From contig CAVGIV010000004.1 of assembly GCA_963629395.1 (NCBI GenBank), positions 1 through 64,000 of the forward strand: a stretch of DNA of 64,000 nt. The letters run 5' to 3'. Shown in pieces: positions 13,653 to 23,206 of the stretch (within the stretch, counting starts at the first letter, position 1; the number at the start of each line of letters is the position of its first letter). The notes beneath the pieces are model-generated. The model worked only from the letters and a program-made list of their open reading frames with translations, made no database searches and was not told where the DNA came from. The DNA comes from CAG-791 sp963629395 (GTDB lineage Bacteria > Bacillota > Clostridia > Lachnospirales > Lachnospiraceae). The position numbers and the translations under genes were made by a program.

Positions 13653-16600
13653 ATGGCAGGAACAACAGGAAGGAAAAGTTCATCAGCAAGAAGCACACAG
13701 ACAAGCCGGCAGGGCTCGAGAGGCGGTGCAGCAAGGAAGGGCTCTTCATCAAAGAGCTCCGGCTCCCGCAGCAGAAGCTCCTCATCCAGAAGCTCTGCTG
13801 CCTCCAAAAGGAGCTCCGCGGCAGGAAAATCTTCCGGGAGCCGCTCCCGTTCCAGAGCATCCAGCCGGCGAGAGCCAACTGTAATGCAGCGCGATGTAAC
13901 CCTGATCGCGCTGTTTGCAGCGATGGTTTTCCTGTTTCTGTGCAATTTTATGAGCCTTGGCATTGTAGGAGAGTTTTTCTCTCGTATGATGTTCGGGCTT
14001 TTTGGTGTGCTTTCCTATCTGCTTCCGGTTATTATCTTTTCCTTGTATCTCTACTATGTTCTCATGGTGGAAAAGGATGACGGAATTGTCATCAAGATCC
14101 TTGCGATACTGGGACTGCTACTGATTGTTTGTATTTTTACCGAGCTGCTCAGTGCGGACATGGCATCTCAAACCGGATACGATCCGGCAGCCATTTACAC
14201 AAGGAGTGCAGAAGGCCATTCCGGCGGCGGCATTGTGGGCGGAACCATTGCGTATGTGCTGTACCAGCTCTTGAGAGGCTTTGGAACCGTTCTTGTCCTG
14301 CTGGTGGGAGCGGCGGCCTGCGTATATGCGCTGGTGCAGAAATCCATTCTGGAGATGGCGCGGGATACCGCAATGGATGCAAGACTTCGCCACTTAGAAC
14401 ACCTGGAGGAGCAGGAGCGCTACCAGGAGGAGCATCCGGAGGAATTCGAAGAGGAGTACGAGGACTGCGACTCGGATTATGAAAAACTGACAGCTCCTTC
14501 TCATTACGAGGAGAGCCGTCAGCGCTATCAGGAGCTGCAACGGCAGCGCAAGGCCAGACTGCAAAAGGTGCAGGAGCAGCAGAAAATGGCCAGGTATCAG
14601 GAGGCGACCGCAGAGGCCGGGAACATGTGGAATACCGACCTTTCTGCTGACGCAGGCTTTGTGGCGGCTGCACCTTTGGTCCAGGAAGCCGTGCAGGAGA
14701 CGACTCCTGATTCTACGCCTGCTGTAACCGATGCGCCTGTGTCTACTCCTGCCCCTTCCGAGACCGATGTGCCGACACCGGAACCTGTGTCTGTCGCAAC
14801 GGATGCTGCGCAGGAAGCACCTTCGGCTGTCATTGATCCACAGGAAGCGCCTCCGGTTGTCATTGATCCGCAGGAGGCAATTCAGGAGTACAAAAAGGCA
14901 CTGGAGGAGCAAAAGCAGCAAGAAGACCTCCGACGCAGGCAGGAGGAAGAGGAGGCAAGGAAGCAGGAAAAGCTGGCCCGGGAGCTTCGCCGCAATCAGG
15001 AAAGCCTTCATGAGCTGCATGCAGAGGATTATCTGGATGAGGCAGACGATGAGCCGGGCGATTTCGCTGATCGAAATGACACATCTGTCCTGCCGGAAGC
15101 CGGTATTGCTGCTGTCCAGGCCGGGATGACCGGTGTTGTCACTGCGGCAGCTGTTTCCGCAGGGGTATCCTCCATGCCGTCCCAGGCATCGGCAGGCGTG
15201 CGCTCCCATACCGGCGGAATGCTTGCAGAGAATATTCTGACGGATCCTTCGGAGATGGCATTTACAGACAACGCATCGCCGATTTCTTCCGAAAAGGAAG
15301 AGGAATACATCCCGGAGATTTTCGAAGAGGTTCCCGGGATTCGTGTGGTACGCAAGGATACTGCGCAGGGCCTTTACGGTTTGGAAGAAGCGGCCGTACC
15401 GGCTTCTGCAGTACCGACTTCTGAAGCACCGATTTCTGAAGCACCGCACTCCGAGGCTGCAGCAGACGCAGTATCGTTTCCTGCGCAGCCGGAAGAGGTC
15501 GTGTCTGAAGCAGTGTCACAGAATGAACAGGCGCCAAGGGAAGCAGCATCGTTTTCGGAGACAGCGGCGCATACGGCGCAGGCTCCGGAGCCTGCGCCAG
15601 CCGACATTCCGGAGTCTGCAGTTCACGGCATTCCGGATCCTGTCCTTCCCAACATCCCGGTGCATACAGAAAGAGAAGTCGTATCGGCCGCACAGGAGAA
15701 TGCGACGGAGATGCAGAACGCTTTCGAGAACACACCGGAACCTGTTCAGGATCACAGCGCCCCGCAGCCGGCTCCCAGCCAGCCGGATATTCTGCAGAAA
15801 AAGGAAGAGCCTTTGCCGGTGCGGCGTGAATATGTGTTCCCGCCCATTTCCCTTTTGCACAAGAGTGAAGGCTCCATGGCGGATACCGATGATGAGCTTC
15901 GGGAAACTGCACAGCTTTTGCAGACAACCCTCCGGAATTTCGGTGTAAAGATTACCATCACAGACATTTCACAGGGTCCATCTGTTACGCGGTATGAGAT
16001 GCTGCCGGAGATGGGGGTCAAAGTCAGCAAAATTGTCTCCCTCGCAGACGACATTAAGCTTGCCCTTGCCGCAACGGACATTCGTATTGAAGCTCCGATT
16101 CCCGGCAAATCAGCCATCGGCATCGAGGTCCCGAACAAGGAGGCTGCCCCGGTTGCTCTTCGTGACATCGTCGATACGGAGGAATTCCGTGCGCAGAAAT
16201 CCAAGCTTGCCTTTGCGGTCGGCAAGGACATCGGCGGCAAGCCGGTGTTCGGTGATATTGCCAAAATGCCGCACGTTCTGATCGCCGGTGCGACAGGCTC
16301 CGGTAAATCAGTCTGCATCAACACCATCATTATGAGCCTTTTGTTCCATGCAAAGCCGGAAGAGGTCAAGCTCATCATGATTGATCCGAAGGTGGTTGAG
16401 CTGTCGGTATACAACGGAATACCGCATCTGATGATTCCTGTGGTAACCAATCCGCAGAAAGCGGCAGCTGCACTGAACTGGGGCGTTGCAGAGATGGAGG
16501 CAAGGTACCGGGCGTTTGCAGACGCAAGGGTTCGTGATATCAAAGGTTACAATGCACTTGTGCGCCAGCACCAGCAAATGCAGGGAAGCGGTGAGAATGA

Positions 16601-17345
16601 AGCTGTCATGCACTTTATGCCGCAGCTGGTTATCATTGTGGATGAGCTTGCCGATCTTATGATGGTTGCCAAAAATGACGTAGAAACAGCCATCTGCCGC
16701 CTTGCACAGCTGGCACGGGCTGCCGGCATTCACCTGATCATCGCTACGCAGCGTCCTTCCGTGGATGTCATTACGGGTCTGATCAAGGCGAATATGCCAA
16801 GCCGCATTGCCTTCCGCGTTTCCTCCGGCGTAGATTCCAGAACCATTCTGGATATGAACGGAGCAGAAAAGCTGCTGGGAAAAGGCGATATGCTGTTCTT
16901 CCCGCAGGGACTTCCGAAGCCGAACCGCGTGCAGGGGTGCTTTGTATCGGACGATGAAGTTACCGATGTTGTCAATTTCCTTGTCGCCAACAATCCGGCA
17001 TCGGAGGAAGAATCCAGGCGTCACCAGCAGGAAATTGATGCCATTGAAGCAGGAACCAGTGCACAAGCAGCCCCCGGCACCGGAACGGAAGGCGCGCAGG
17101 AATCGGATGTGGATGAGCTTTTTGCAAGCGCGGGCCGCTTTATCATTGAACGCGGCAATGCGTCTATCGGACTTCTGCAGCGCAAATACCGCATCGGCTT
17201 TAACCGGGCGGCCAGGATTATGGATCAGCTCTGTGAAAAGGGTGTGGTCGGCGAAGCGGTTGGGACAAAGGCCCGGGCGATTCTGATGACGCCGGAGCAG
17301 TTTGAAAGCTACTGCCGCGACAACGGATACGACTTTGTGGATTGA
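13653..17345 (+). CDS. ftsK: DNA translocase FtsK/SpoIIIE
   Basis: The 1230-residue product has a basic, Ser-rich N-terminus (about 1-75), four membrane segments (about 80-230), a very long linker rich in Glu, Ala and Pro (about 240-725), and the motor domain with Walker A GATGSGKSVCIN and Walker B region LVIIVDELADLMM. A C-terminal gamma winged helix follows (RFIIERGNASIGLLQRKYRI). It pumps chromosome DNA through the division septum. The linker holds low-complexity tandem segments such as VIDPQEAP and SEAP repeats. No clear ribosome-binding site precedes 13653, so coupling to the preceding small gene is likely. Confidence 0.95.
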   Translation: MAGTTGRKSSSARSTQTSRQGSRGGAARKGSSSKSSGSRSRSSSSRSSAASKRSSAAGKSSGSRSRSRASSRREPTVMQRDVTLIALFAAMVFLFLCNFMSLGIVGEFFSRMMFGLFGVLSYLLPVIIFSLYLYYVLMVEKDDGIVIKILAILGLLLIVCIFTELLSADMASQTGYDPAAIYTRSAEGHSGGGIVGGTIAYVLYQLLRGFGTVLVLLVGAAACVYALVQKSILEMARDTAMDARLRHLEHLEEQERYQEEHPEEFEEEYEDCDSDYEKLTAPSHYEESRQRYQELQRQRKARLQKVQEQQKMARYQEATAEAGNMWNTDLSADAGFVAAAPLVQEAVQETTPDSTPAVTDAPVSTPAPSETDVPTPEPVSVATDAAQEAPSAVIDPQEAPPVVIDPQEAIQEYKKALEEQKQQEDLRRRQEEEEARKQEKLARELRRNQESLHELHAEDYLDEADDEPGDFADRNDTSVLPEAGIAAVQAGMTGVVTAAAVSAGVSSMPSQASAGVRSHTGGMLAENILTDPSEMAFTDNASPISSEKEEEYIPEIFEEVPGIRVVRKDTAQGLYGLEEAAVPASAVPTSEAPISEAPHSEAAADAVSFPAQPEEVVSEAVSQNEQAPREAASFSETAAHTAQAPEPAPADIPESAVHGIPDPVLPNIPVHTEREVVSAAQENATEMQNAFENTPEPVQDHSAPQPAPSQPDILQKKEEPLPVRREYVFPPISLLHKSEGSMADTDDELRETAQLLQTTLRNFGVKITITDISQGPSVTRYEMLPEMGVKVSKIVSLADDIKLALAATDIRIEAPIPGKSAIGIEVPNKEAAPVALRDIVDTEEFRAQKSKLAFAVGKDIGGKPVFGDIAKMPHVLIAGATGSGKSVCINTIIMSLLFHAKPEEVKLIMIDPKVVELSVYNGIPHLMIPVVTNPQKAAAALNWGVAEMEARYRAFADARVRDIKGYNALVRQHQQMQGSGENEAVMHFMPQLVIIVDELADLMMVAKNDVETAICRLAQLARAAGIHLIIATQRPSVDVITGLIKANMPSRIAFRVSSGVDSRTILDMNGAEKLLGKGDMLFFPQGLPKPNRVQGCFVSDDEVTDVVNFLVANNPASEEESRRHQQEIDAIEAGTSAQAAPGTGTEGAQESDVDELFASAGRFIIERGNASIGLLQRKYRIGFNRAARIMDQLCEKGVVGEAVGTKARAILMTPEQFESYCRDNGYDFVD

Positions 17346-17363
17346 CAACAGGGATGCTTTATG

Positions 17364-17383
17364 TGCCGCAGCAAGGTGCGGCA
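17364..17383 (+). other. Hairpin between ftsK and folD
   Basis: TGCCGCA (17364-17370) and TGCGGCA (17377-17383) form a perfect 7-bp stem with loop GCAAGG. It ends 13 nt before the folD start and just before its AAAGGA site. No U-tract follows, so it is not a terminator; it might affect folD translation. Confidence 0.35.
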
Positions 17384-17396
17384 AAGAAAGGATAAA

Positions 17397-18254
17397 ATGG
17401 CAGCAACGATCATTAACGGAAAGGAAATCTCCGCGCAGATTAAGGCGGAGCTGCGGGAAAAGGTTCAAAGGATCAATGAGGAGGGCGGTAGTGTTACGCT
17501 TGCCGTTATTCTGGTCGGTGAGAACCCCGCCAGCAAGGTATACGTTCGGAACAAGATCCGCTCCTGTGAGGAATGCGGCATCATCAACCGCGAAATTCTG
17601 CTGCCGGACACCATTTCTGAGGAAGAGCTTCTTGCCCGCGTGGATGAACTCAATCAGGATCCGGATGTAAACGGTATTCTGGTCCAGCTTCCGCTTCCCA
17701 AGGGAATGGATGAGCAGCGCGTTATCCGCCGCATTGATCCGTCCAAGGATGTGGACGGCTTTCATCCGGCAAGTGTTGGAGCCCTTTCCATCGGGCTTCC
17801 CGGATTTGTTTCCTGCACACCGGCCGGCATCATCGAGCTGCTCCACCGCAGCGCAATTGACTGCAGCGGCAAGGAGTGCGTGATTGTAGGACGCAGCAAC
17901 ATCGTCGGAAAGCCGATGGGAATGCTGATGCTGCGGGAAAATGCAACGGTTACCATTGCTCATTCCAAAACAACGGATCTGCCGTCCGTTTGCCGTCGTG
18001 CGGACATTCTGATTACCGCCATCGGCAAACCGAAGATGTTCACCAAAGAGTACGTGAAAGAGGGAGCTGTGGTTATTGACTGCGGAATCAACCGCGATGA
18101 CAACGGGAAGCTGTGCGGCGATGTAGATTATGAGGATGTATTCCCTGTGGCTGGTGCCATCACGCCGGTTCCGGGAGGAGTTGGTCCGATGACCATTGCC
18201 ATGCTGATGAATAATTGCGTAGAAGCCTATGAAATGTCCAACATGCGGCAATGA
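17397..18254 (+). CDS. folD: Bifunctional methylenetetrahydrofolate dehydrogenase / cyclohydrolase FolD
   Basis: The 285-residue product interconverts 5,10-methylene-THF and 10-formyl-THF. Family motifs visible are the Lys-containing SKVYVRNK, the signature GILVQLPLPKG, and the Rossmann segment VIVGRSNIVGKPMGMLML. The C-terminal motif is ITPVPGGVGPMTIAML. The start at 17397 has AAAGGA upstream; an in-frame ATG at 17361 would add 12 atypical residues. The gene overlaps the next by 26 nt. Another folate gene, for 5-formyl-THF cyclo-ligase, lies at 28845. Confidence 0.96.
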   Translation: MAATIINGKEISAQIKAELREKVQRINEEGGSVTLAVILVGENPASKVYVRNKIRSCEECGIINREILLPDTISEEELLARVDELNQDPDVNGILVQLPLPKGMDEQRVIRRIDPSKDVDGFHPASVGALSIGLPGFVSCTPAGIIELLHRSAIDCSGKECVIVGRSNIVGKPMGMLMLRENATVTIAHSKTTDLPSVCRRADILITAIGKPKMFTKEYVKEGAVVIDCGINRDDNGKLCGDVDYEDVFPVAGAITPVPGGVGPMTIAMLMNNCVEAYEMSNMRQ

Positions 18255-19377
18255 ATTGCCGGACGGCGCGTTGTTTTGTGAAAAATGCGCCGGAGAAATC
18301 AAAATCGTACCGGAATACGAAACCAGGCTGGAAGAGCAGATCAGTATCAGCATGGAGAGCGTAACGAAGGTAATTGAGGAAGAGAAGGCGGTTGAGGCGG
18401 ATACGGTTCCCATTGATACCGCTGCCGTAAAGGCGGGCATATCCGCGCAGCTTGCAGCGGATGCCAAAGCCGCTAAGGCCAGGGAGGAAGCTTCCAGGCA
18501 GCGGCAGGAGCGCCGCGCGCAGGCACGCATGCGGCGCCATGCGCGGTACGCATCCCGAAGGCGTTATGTGAAGTTCATGCTGGTCTTCCTGGTGGGCGCA
18601 TTGTCCATGGGCATATTTATTCTTCTGCTCTGGGTTGGCGGCTTTTTTAACGATTTTCGTTCGCAGTCCTACTATGTAGGAAGAGCGTATCAGTATGCCA
18701 GCAGCGGCGAGTATCACAAGGCAGCGGATGAAATTGATAAGGCCATTGCACTGGACCGGGGACCATCCTCCGGCGCCGGGGATGCAGATACGCAGGATGC
18801 AGCCGGTGACTTAGAGCTGGCGGCGGCGGAATCGTCCGAAGATGCGCAGGAAGATCAAGGCCCGCAGCGCCAGACCGTTGCTACGCTCTACCTTTTAAAG
18901 TCGGAATATCTTCAAAAAGCCGGTGAAGAGGGCCTCGCGCTGGGCGCAGCAAGCCAGGCGATGGAGGATCCAAGCTCTACCGAGGAGGAGGACATCGCTG
19001 CCTATGGCCGTATGATCGCCATCTACGCGTCCTATGAAGAATATGATAAAATAGCAGAGCTTCTCTCCAAATGCACGCGCCAGCAGGTGATTGAGAGCTA
19101 CCTGCAGTATGCACTGTTCGAGCCGGAGTTTTCAGCAGAGGCCGGGACCTATGATGCCCCCTTTTCTCTGGAGCTAAAGGACGCGGGAGAAGGCTCCATT
19201 TTCTATACGCTGGACGGCTCCGTGCCGACCACGTCGTCGGTACTGTATACCGGTCCGATTGAGCTCTCCGAGGGAACCTGGAAGGTTTCGGCAATTTATG
19301 TAAACCACTTTAATCTGAGCAGCCAGGTTGTTACAAAGACCTACCGGATCGGCCCGAAGGGCGAAAGCGAAAAATAA
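18229..19377 (+). CDS. Zinc-ribbon membrane protein with chitobiase-type C-terminal domain
   Basis: The 382-residue product opens with a zinc ribbon (CPTCGNE and FCEKCAGE), then a charged coiled region and a single membrane segment (about 120-142). A TPR-like region follows (YYVGRAYQYASSGEYHKAADEI), and the C-terminus has a beta-rich segment typical of the chitobiase/beta-hexosaminidase C-terminal domain (FYTLDGSVPTTSSVLYTG). The topology suggests a cytosolic ribbon and an external domain. No precise function is known. It overlaps folD by 26 nt with only a weak ribosome-binding site, so coupled translation is likely. Confidence 0.8.
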   Translation: MKCPTCGNELPDGALFCEKCAGEIKIVPEYETRLEEQISISMESVTKVIEEEKAVEADTVPIDTAAVKAGISAQLAADAKAAKAREEASRQRQERRAQARMRRHARYASRRRYVKFMLVFLVGALSMGIFILLLWVGGFFNDFRSQSYYVGRAYQYASSGEYHKAADEIDKAIALDRGPSSGAGDADTQDAAGDLELAAAESSEDAQEDQGPQRQTVATLYLLKSEYLQKAGEEGLALGAASQAMEDPSSTEEEDIAAYGRMIAIYASYEEYDKIAELLSKCTRQQVIESYLQYALFEPEFSAEAGTYDAPFSLELKDAGEGSIFYTLDGSVPTTSSVLYTGPIELSEGTWKVSAIYVNHFNLSSQVVTKTYRIGPKGESEK

Positions 19378-19409
19378 GGGTAATTGTTTAGCAGAAAGGG
19401 GTAGAGAAT

Positions 19410-20288
19410 ATGTTTGAAATCACAAGAAAAGAGCTTCTTGGACCCAAGGTTTACCGTATGGATATTACGGCGCCGCGGGTTGCAGAACGCGCAATGCCGG
19501 GACAGTTTCTGATTGTCCGGGCCGATGCAGACGGAGAGCGCATTCCGCTTACCATCTGCGACGACGACAAGGAAAAGGGACAGATTACCATTGTGTTCCA
19601 GACCGTCGGAGCAGAGACAACAAGGATGGCCGAACTGGAGGTCGGCGAGCGCTTTGCGGATGTTGTCGGACCGCTTGGAAATCCTTCCGATCTGGTGGAT
19701 ATTCCGCTGGAAGAGCTGCGGCAGAAAAAGCTTTTGTTCATCGCAGGCGGTGTCGGAACCGCACCGGTGTATCATCAGCTGAAATGGCTCCATGAAAACG
19801 GCGTGGATGCAGACTGCATTCAGGGGGCTAGATCCAAGGATATCCTGATTCTTGAGGATGAAATGAAGGCCGTCACAGGAAATCTGTATTTTGCAACCGA
19901 TGACGGCTCCTATGGCATCCACGGAAATGTCTGCGTTGCACTGCAGCAGCTGTATGATGAAGGAAAGCGCTACGACCACTGCGTTGTCATCGGACCGATG
20001 ATCATGATGAAGTTCGCCTGCGCATTGACGAAAAAGCTTGGAATTCCCACTGTTGCCAGCATGAATACCATCATGGTCGATGGAACCGGAATGTGCGGGG
20101 CTTGTCGACTGATGGTTGGCGGAAAGGTGAAATTTGCCTGCGTAGACGGCCCGGAATTTGACGGCTGGGAGATCGATTTTGATCAGGCAATGCAACGTTC
20201 CAGGCTCTATAAGACCGAGGAGGGACGTCTGATGTTAAAGCTCCAGGAGGGCGATACCCACGAAGGCGGCTGCGGTCACTGCAAATAA
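19410..20288 (+). CDS. NfnA-type ferredoxin-NADP reductase subunit (small flavoprotein)
   Basis: The 292-residue product has an FAD-binding barrel (about 1-100, with MPGQFLIVRAD and RIPLTICD), an NAD-binding domain starting with FIAGGVGTAPVYHQ, and C-terminal cysteines (TGMCGACR, KFACVDGPEF) for a [2Fe-2S] cluster. With the next gene it forms the NADH-dependent reduced ferredoxin:NADP oxidoreductase Nfn, an electron-bifurcating cytosolic complex known from Clostridium kluyveri and Thermotoga. It could also serve as a sulfide dehydrogenase subunit, the older annotation. It lies 15 nt before the large subunit gene. Confidence 0.9.
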   Translation: MFEITRKELLGPKVYRMDITAPRVAERAMPGQFLIVRADADGERIPLTICDDDKEKGQITIVFQTVGAETTRMAELEVGERFADVVGPLGNPSDLVDIPLEELRQKKLLFIAGGVGTAPVYHQLKWLHENGVDADCIQGARSKDILILEDEMKAVTGNLYFATDDGSYGIHGNVCVALQQLYDEGKRYDHCVVIGPMIMMKFACALTKKLGIPTVASMNTIMVDGTGMCGACRLMVGGKVKFACVDGPEFDGWEIDFDQAMQRSRLYKTEEGRLMLKLQEGDTHEGGCGHCK

Positions 20289-20303
20289 AGGAGAATACAG
20301 AAT

Positions 20304-21701
20304 ATGGCAATTCAGGTTGATATGATGAAAAAGGTTCCGGTCCGGGAGCAGGATCCCGCAGTCCGCGCCACGAATTTTGAAGAGGTTTGTCTGGGCTACA
20401 ACGCAGAAGAAGTTCAGGCGGAGGCAACCCGCTGCCTTAACTGCAAGAATCCGCAGTGCATGCAGGGATGTCCCGTATCCATTAACATCCCCGGCTTTAT
20501 TTCTGAGCTGAAAACCGGCAATGTAAAGGGCGCCTACGAGGTTATCAGTAAGTCCTCCGCACTCCCTGCTGTCTGCGGACGCGTCTGCCCGCAGGAGCGG
20601 CAGTGCGAAGCCAAGTGCATTCGCGGTATCCGCGGAGAGGCGGTTTCCATCGGCAAGCTCGAACGATTTACTGCTGATACCGCAAGAGAGATGGGCATCC
20701 GTCCGGAGAATCATTCTGTTCCCAACGGCAAGAAGGTCGCTGTCATCGGGGCCGGTCCTTCCGGACTGACCTGCGCAGGGGATCTTGCCAGAATGGGATA
20801 CAGCGTCCATATTTTTGAAGCACTGCACAAGGCGGGCGGCGTTTTGGTCTACGGAATCCCGGAATTTCGTCTGCCCAAGGAGCGCGTCGTTGCCAAGGAA
20901 GTGGAGAATGTCAAGGCCCTCGGGGTTACCATCGAAACAGACTGTGTGGTAGGCCGCTCTACAACTGTGGATCATCTGATGAAGGAGGAGGGCTTTGATG
21001 CCGTCTTTATCGGCTCCGGCGCAGGTCTTCCTACGTTCATGAATATTCCGGGAGAACAGGCGCTCGGCGTCTTTTCTGCAAACGAGTTCCTGACAAGATC
21101 CAATCTGATGGGAGCGTACTCCGAGGAGTCCCGTACACCGATTATGCGTCCGAAGAAGTGCGTCGTTGTCGGCGGCGGCAATGTAGCCATGGATGCTGCA
21201 AGAACAGCCAGACGCCTTGGTGCAGAGACACACATTGTGTATCGCCGCAGCGAGGAGGAGCTTCCTGCCAGAAAGGAAGAGGTTGGGCATGCCAAGGAGG
21301 AGGGCATTGTATTTGATCTTCTGTGCAATCCGACTGAGATTCTGGTGGATGAGAACGGCTGGGTAAAGGGCTGCCGGTGCATCCGCATGGAGCTTGGCGA
21401 GCCTGATGCGTCCGGAAGACGCCGCCCTGTGGAGATTCCGGACTCTGCATTTGAAATCGAGTGCGATGCCGTCATCATGGCGCTTGGAACCTCGCCCAAT
21501 CCGCTGCTGCACCGGACCACAGAGGGTCTGGACGCTGATAAGAGAGGCCGCCTTATTGTCAAGGAAGGTACGGAAGAGACTTCAAAGCCGGGCGTATTCG
21601 CCGGCGGCGATGCTGTAACCGGCGCTGCAACGGTCATCCTGGCCATGGGAGCCGGCAAACAGGCCGCAAAAGAAATTGATGAGTATCTGAAGAACGCATG
21701 A
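20304..21701 (+). CDS. gltA: NfnB-type / glutamate synthase small-subunit-like NADPH oxidoreductase
   Basis: The 465-residue product has an N-terminal [4Fe-4S] domain (CLNCKNPQCMQGCPV and CGRVCPQERQCEAKC) and two Rossmann domains for FAD (AVIGAGPSGLTCAGDL) and NADPH (VVVGGGNVAMDAARTARRLG). It is often called gltA. Because it follows the NfnA-like gene and no large glutamate synthase gene is near, it is most likely the NfnB subunit. The pair would move electrons among NADH, NADPH and ferredoxin, in keeping with the NADPH-making Icd and the NADH sensor Rex. The stop overlaps the next start by 4 nt. Confidence 0.93.
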   Translation: MAIQVDMMKKVPVREQDPAVRATNFEEVCLGYNAEEVQAEATRCLNCKNPQCMQGCPVSINIPGFISELKTGNVKGAYEVISKSSALPAVCGRVCPQERQCEAKCIRGIRGEAVSIGKLERFTADTAREMGIRPENHSVPNGKKVAVIGAGPSGLTCAGDLARMGYSVHIFEALHKAGGVLVYGIPEFRLPKERVVAKEVENVKALGVTIETDCVVGRSTTVDHLMKEEGFDAVFIGSGAGLPTFMNIPGEQALGVFSANEFLTRSNLMGAYSEESRTPIMRPKKCVVVGGGNVAMDAARTARRLGAETHIVYRRSEEELPARKEEVGHAKEEGIVFDLLCNPTEILVDENGWVKGCRCIRMELGEPDASGRRRPVEIPDSAFEIECDAVIMALGTSPNPLLHRTTEGLDADKRGRLIVKEGTEETSKPGVFAGGDAVTGAATVILAMGAGKQAAKEIDEYLKNA

Positions 21702-22711
21702 AGACAGAAAAGCTGCAGCTAAGCGCAGACATTCAGCGCGACATATTCGGAAGAGGGGACAGCTTTGTCCGCAGAATCGAAGATGAGCTGGGCGTTGCAG
21801 TTGTAACGCGCGGCGGTGAAATTCTCATCTCCGGAGAGGATCCGGAGGCCGTTTCGCAGGCTATGCTGACGTTTCGGCAGTTGGCAGGGCTTGCCGGAAG
21901 GGGAACCATGATCGAGGATCAGAATGTGAATTATATTCTGGACGTGCAAAAGGAGGCCCGGGACAATCCGGACCTTCTGCCCGCCCTTGACAGCGATGTA
22001 ATCTGCCATACCACAACCGGAAAGCCCATTAAGCCCAAGACCATCGGTCAGGAAAAATATATTCAGGCCATCCGGGATCATCTGATTGTTTTTGCAAACG
22101 GACCGGCAGGTACCGGCAAGACCTTCCTTGCCATGGCAATGGCCATTACGGCCTTTCAGAACCATGAGGTAGAACGGATTATACTGACACGTCCTGCCAT
22201 CGAGGCCGGAGAGAAGCTGGGTTTTCTTCCGGGAGATCTGCAGAGCAAGGTGGATCCGTATCTGCGGCCGCTCTATGATGCGTTGTACCAGATTATGGGA
22301 GCCGACAAGTTTCAGGCCAATATGGAGAAGGGGCTCATCGAGGTGGCACCGCTCGCCTATATGCGCGGACGCACACTGGACAATGCCTACATCATTCTGG
22401 ATGAAGCACAGAACACCACACCAGAGCAGATGAAGATGTTTCTGACGCGCTTTGGCTTCGGTTCACACGCGGTGATTACCGGTGATGCCACCCAGAAGGA
22501 CCTGGCAAGAGGCACCGTATCCGGTCTGGATGTGGCCACAAGGGTTCTTGCCCGCAAAAAGATCGAGGGTCTTTGCTTTGTAACGCTGGATGCCAGAGAT
22601 GTGGTTCGTCATCCGGTCGTGCAGAAGATTGTAAAAGCCTATGAGGAGTATGAAAAACATGCAGCTGCAGCTGATCGTCAGCGAAGAGAATACCGCAGAT
22701 CCCAGTCTTGA
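21698..22711 (+). CDS. phoH: PhoH family ATPase
   Basis: The 337-residue product has an N-terminal KH-like region (about 1-85) and a P-loop ATPase domain with Walker A GPAGTGKTFLAMAMA and Walker B AYIILDEAQN. These proteins are proposed RNA helicases or nucleases and are commonly encoded next to ybeY, as here. The ATG overlaps the preceding stop (ATGA). Its 3' end overlaps the ybeY gene by about 50 nt. Confidence 0.94.
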   Translation: MKTEKLQLSADIQRDIFGRGDSFVRRIEDELGVAVVTRGGEILISGEDPEAVSQAMLTFRQLAGLAGRGTMIEDQNVNYILDVQKEARDNPDLLPALDSDVICHTTTGKPIKPKTIGQEKYIQAIRDHLIVFANGPAGTGKTFLAMAMAITAFQNHEVERIILTRPAIEAGEKLGFLPGDLQSKVDPYLRPLYDALYQIMGADKFQANMEKGLIEVAPLAYMRGRTLDNAYIILDEAQNTTPEQMKMFLTRFGFGSHAVITGDATQKDLARGTVSGLDVATRVLARKKIEGLCFVTLDARDVVRHPVVQKIVKAYEEYEKHAAAADRQRREYRRSQS

Positions 22712-23201
22712 GTTTGATTTTGACAAGGAAGAGATCGCAAGAGCCGTTTGTGAAAAGGCTCTTGAGCTGGAAGGCTGCCCGGTACCGGCAGAGGTTTCCC
22801 TAAGCTATGTCGGCGACGAGGAGATTCGCAGCATTAACAGCACCTGCCGCGGGCTGGATCAGTCCACAGATGTGCTCTCCTTCCCGAATCTTCCGTTTGA
22901 AGGTGCGGACGGCCCTGGAAACTGGGAGATTCTCTTATCAGCGGATGGAAGTACTGCTGCGGATTTAATGGATCCGGAAACCGGATGCCTTCTTCTGGGG
23001 GACATTGTGCTGAATCTGAACCGCACGGCCAGCCAGGCGGAAGAATACGGACATTCCAGAAAGCGCGAGTTTGCGTTTCTGATTGCACACAGCATGCTCC
23101 ATCTGTGCGGCTATGATCATATGACGCCGGAGGATGCGGCGGTGATGTTCGACCGGCAGGAAAGCATTCTTTCGGCACTGCAGATAACGCGGGAGGTGTA
23201 A
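22659..23201 (+). CDS. ybeY: Endoribonuclease YbeY, rRNA maturation factor
   Basis: The roughly 180-residue product carries the zinc motif HSMLHLCGYDH and the upstream signature LDQSTDVLSFP. YbeY acts in 16S rRNA 3' end processing and ribosome quality control. The ATG at 22659 is preferred because GAGGAG (22643-22648) lies 10 nt before it; in-frame ATGs at 22641 and 22650 are too close to that site. An insert between LSFPNLPF and GDIVLN is longer than in many homologues. Confidence 0.94.
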   Translation: MQLQLIVSEENTADPSLEFDFDKEEIARAVCEKALELEGCPVPAEVSLSYVGDEEIRSINSTCRGLDQSTDVLSFPNLPFEGADGPGNWEILLSADGSTAADLMDPETGCLLLGDIVLNLNRTASQAEEYGHSRKREFAFLIAHSMLHLCGYDHMTPEDAAVMFDRQESILSALQITREV

Positions 23202-23206
23202 AGCGG

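Noticed and set aside
14394..15449. Minus-strand open frame of 351 codons inside the ftsK linker
   Set aside because: The low-complexity GC-rich linker leaves few stops on the other strand; Arg/Cys-rich product with no motif or ribosome-binding site.
17361..17396. Upstream ATG that would lengthen FolD by 12 residues
   Set aside because: The extra residues run through a hairpin and have no ribosome-binding site; 17397 has AAAGGA and fits the family N-terminus.
16308..18530. Very long minus-strand open frame (740 codons) across ftsK and folD
   Set aside because: It is the antisense shadow of two well-supported genes, and its translation shows no family motif.
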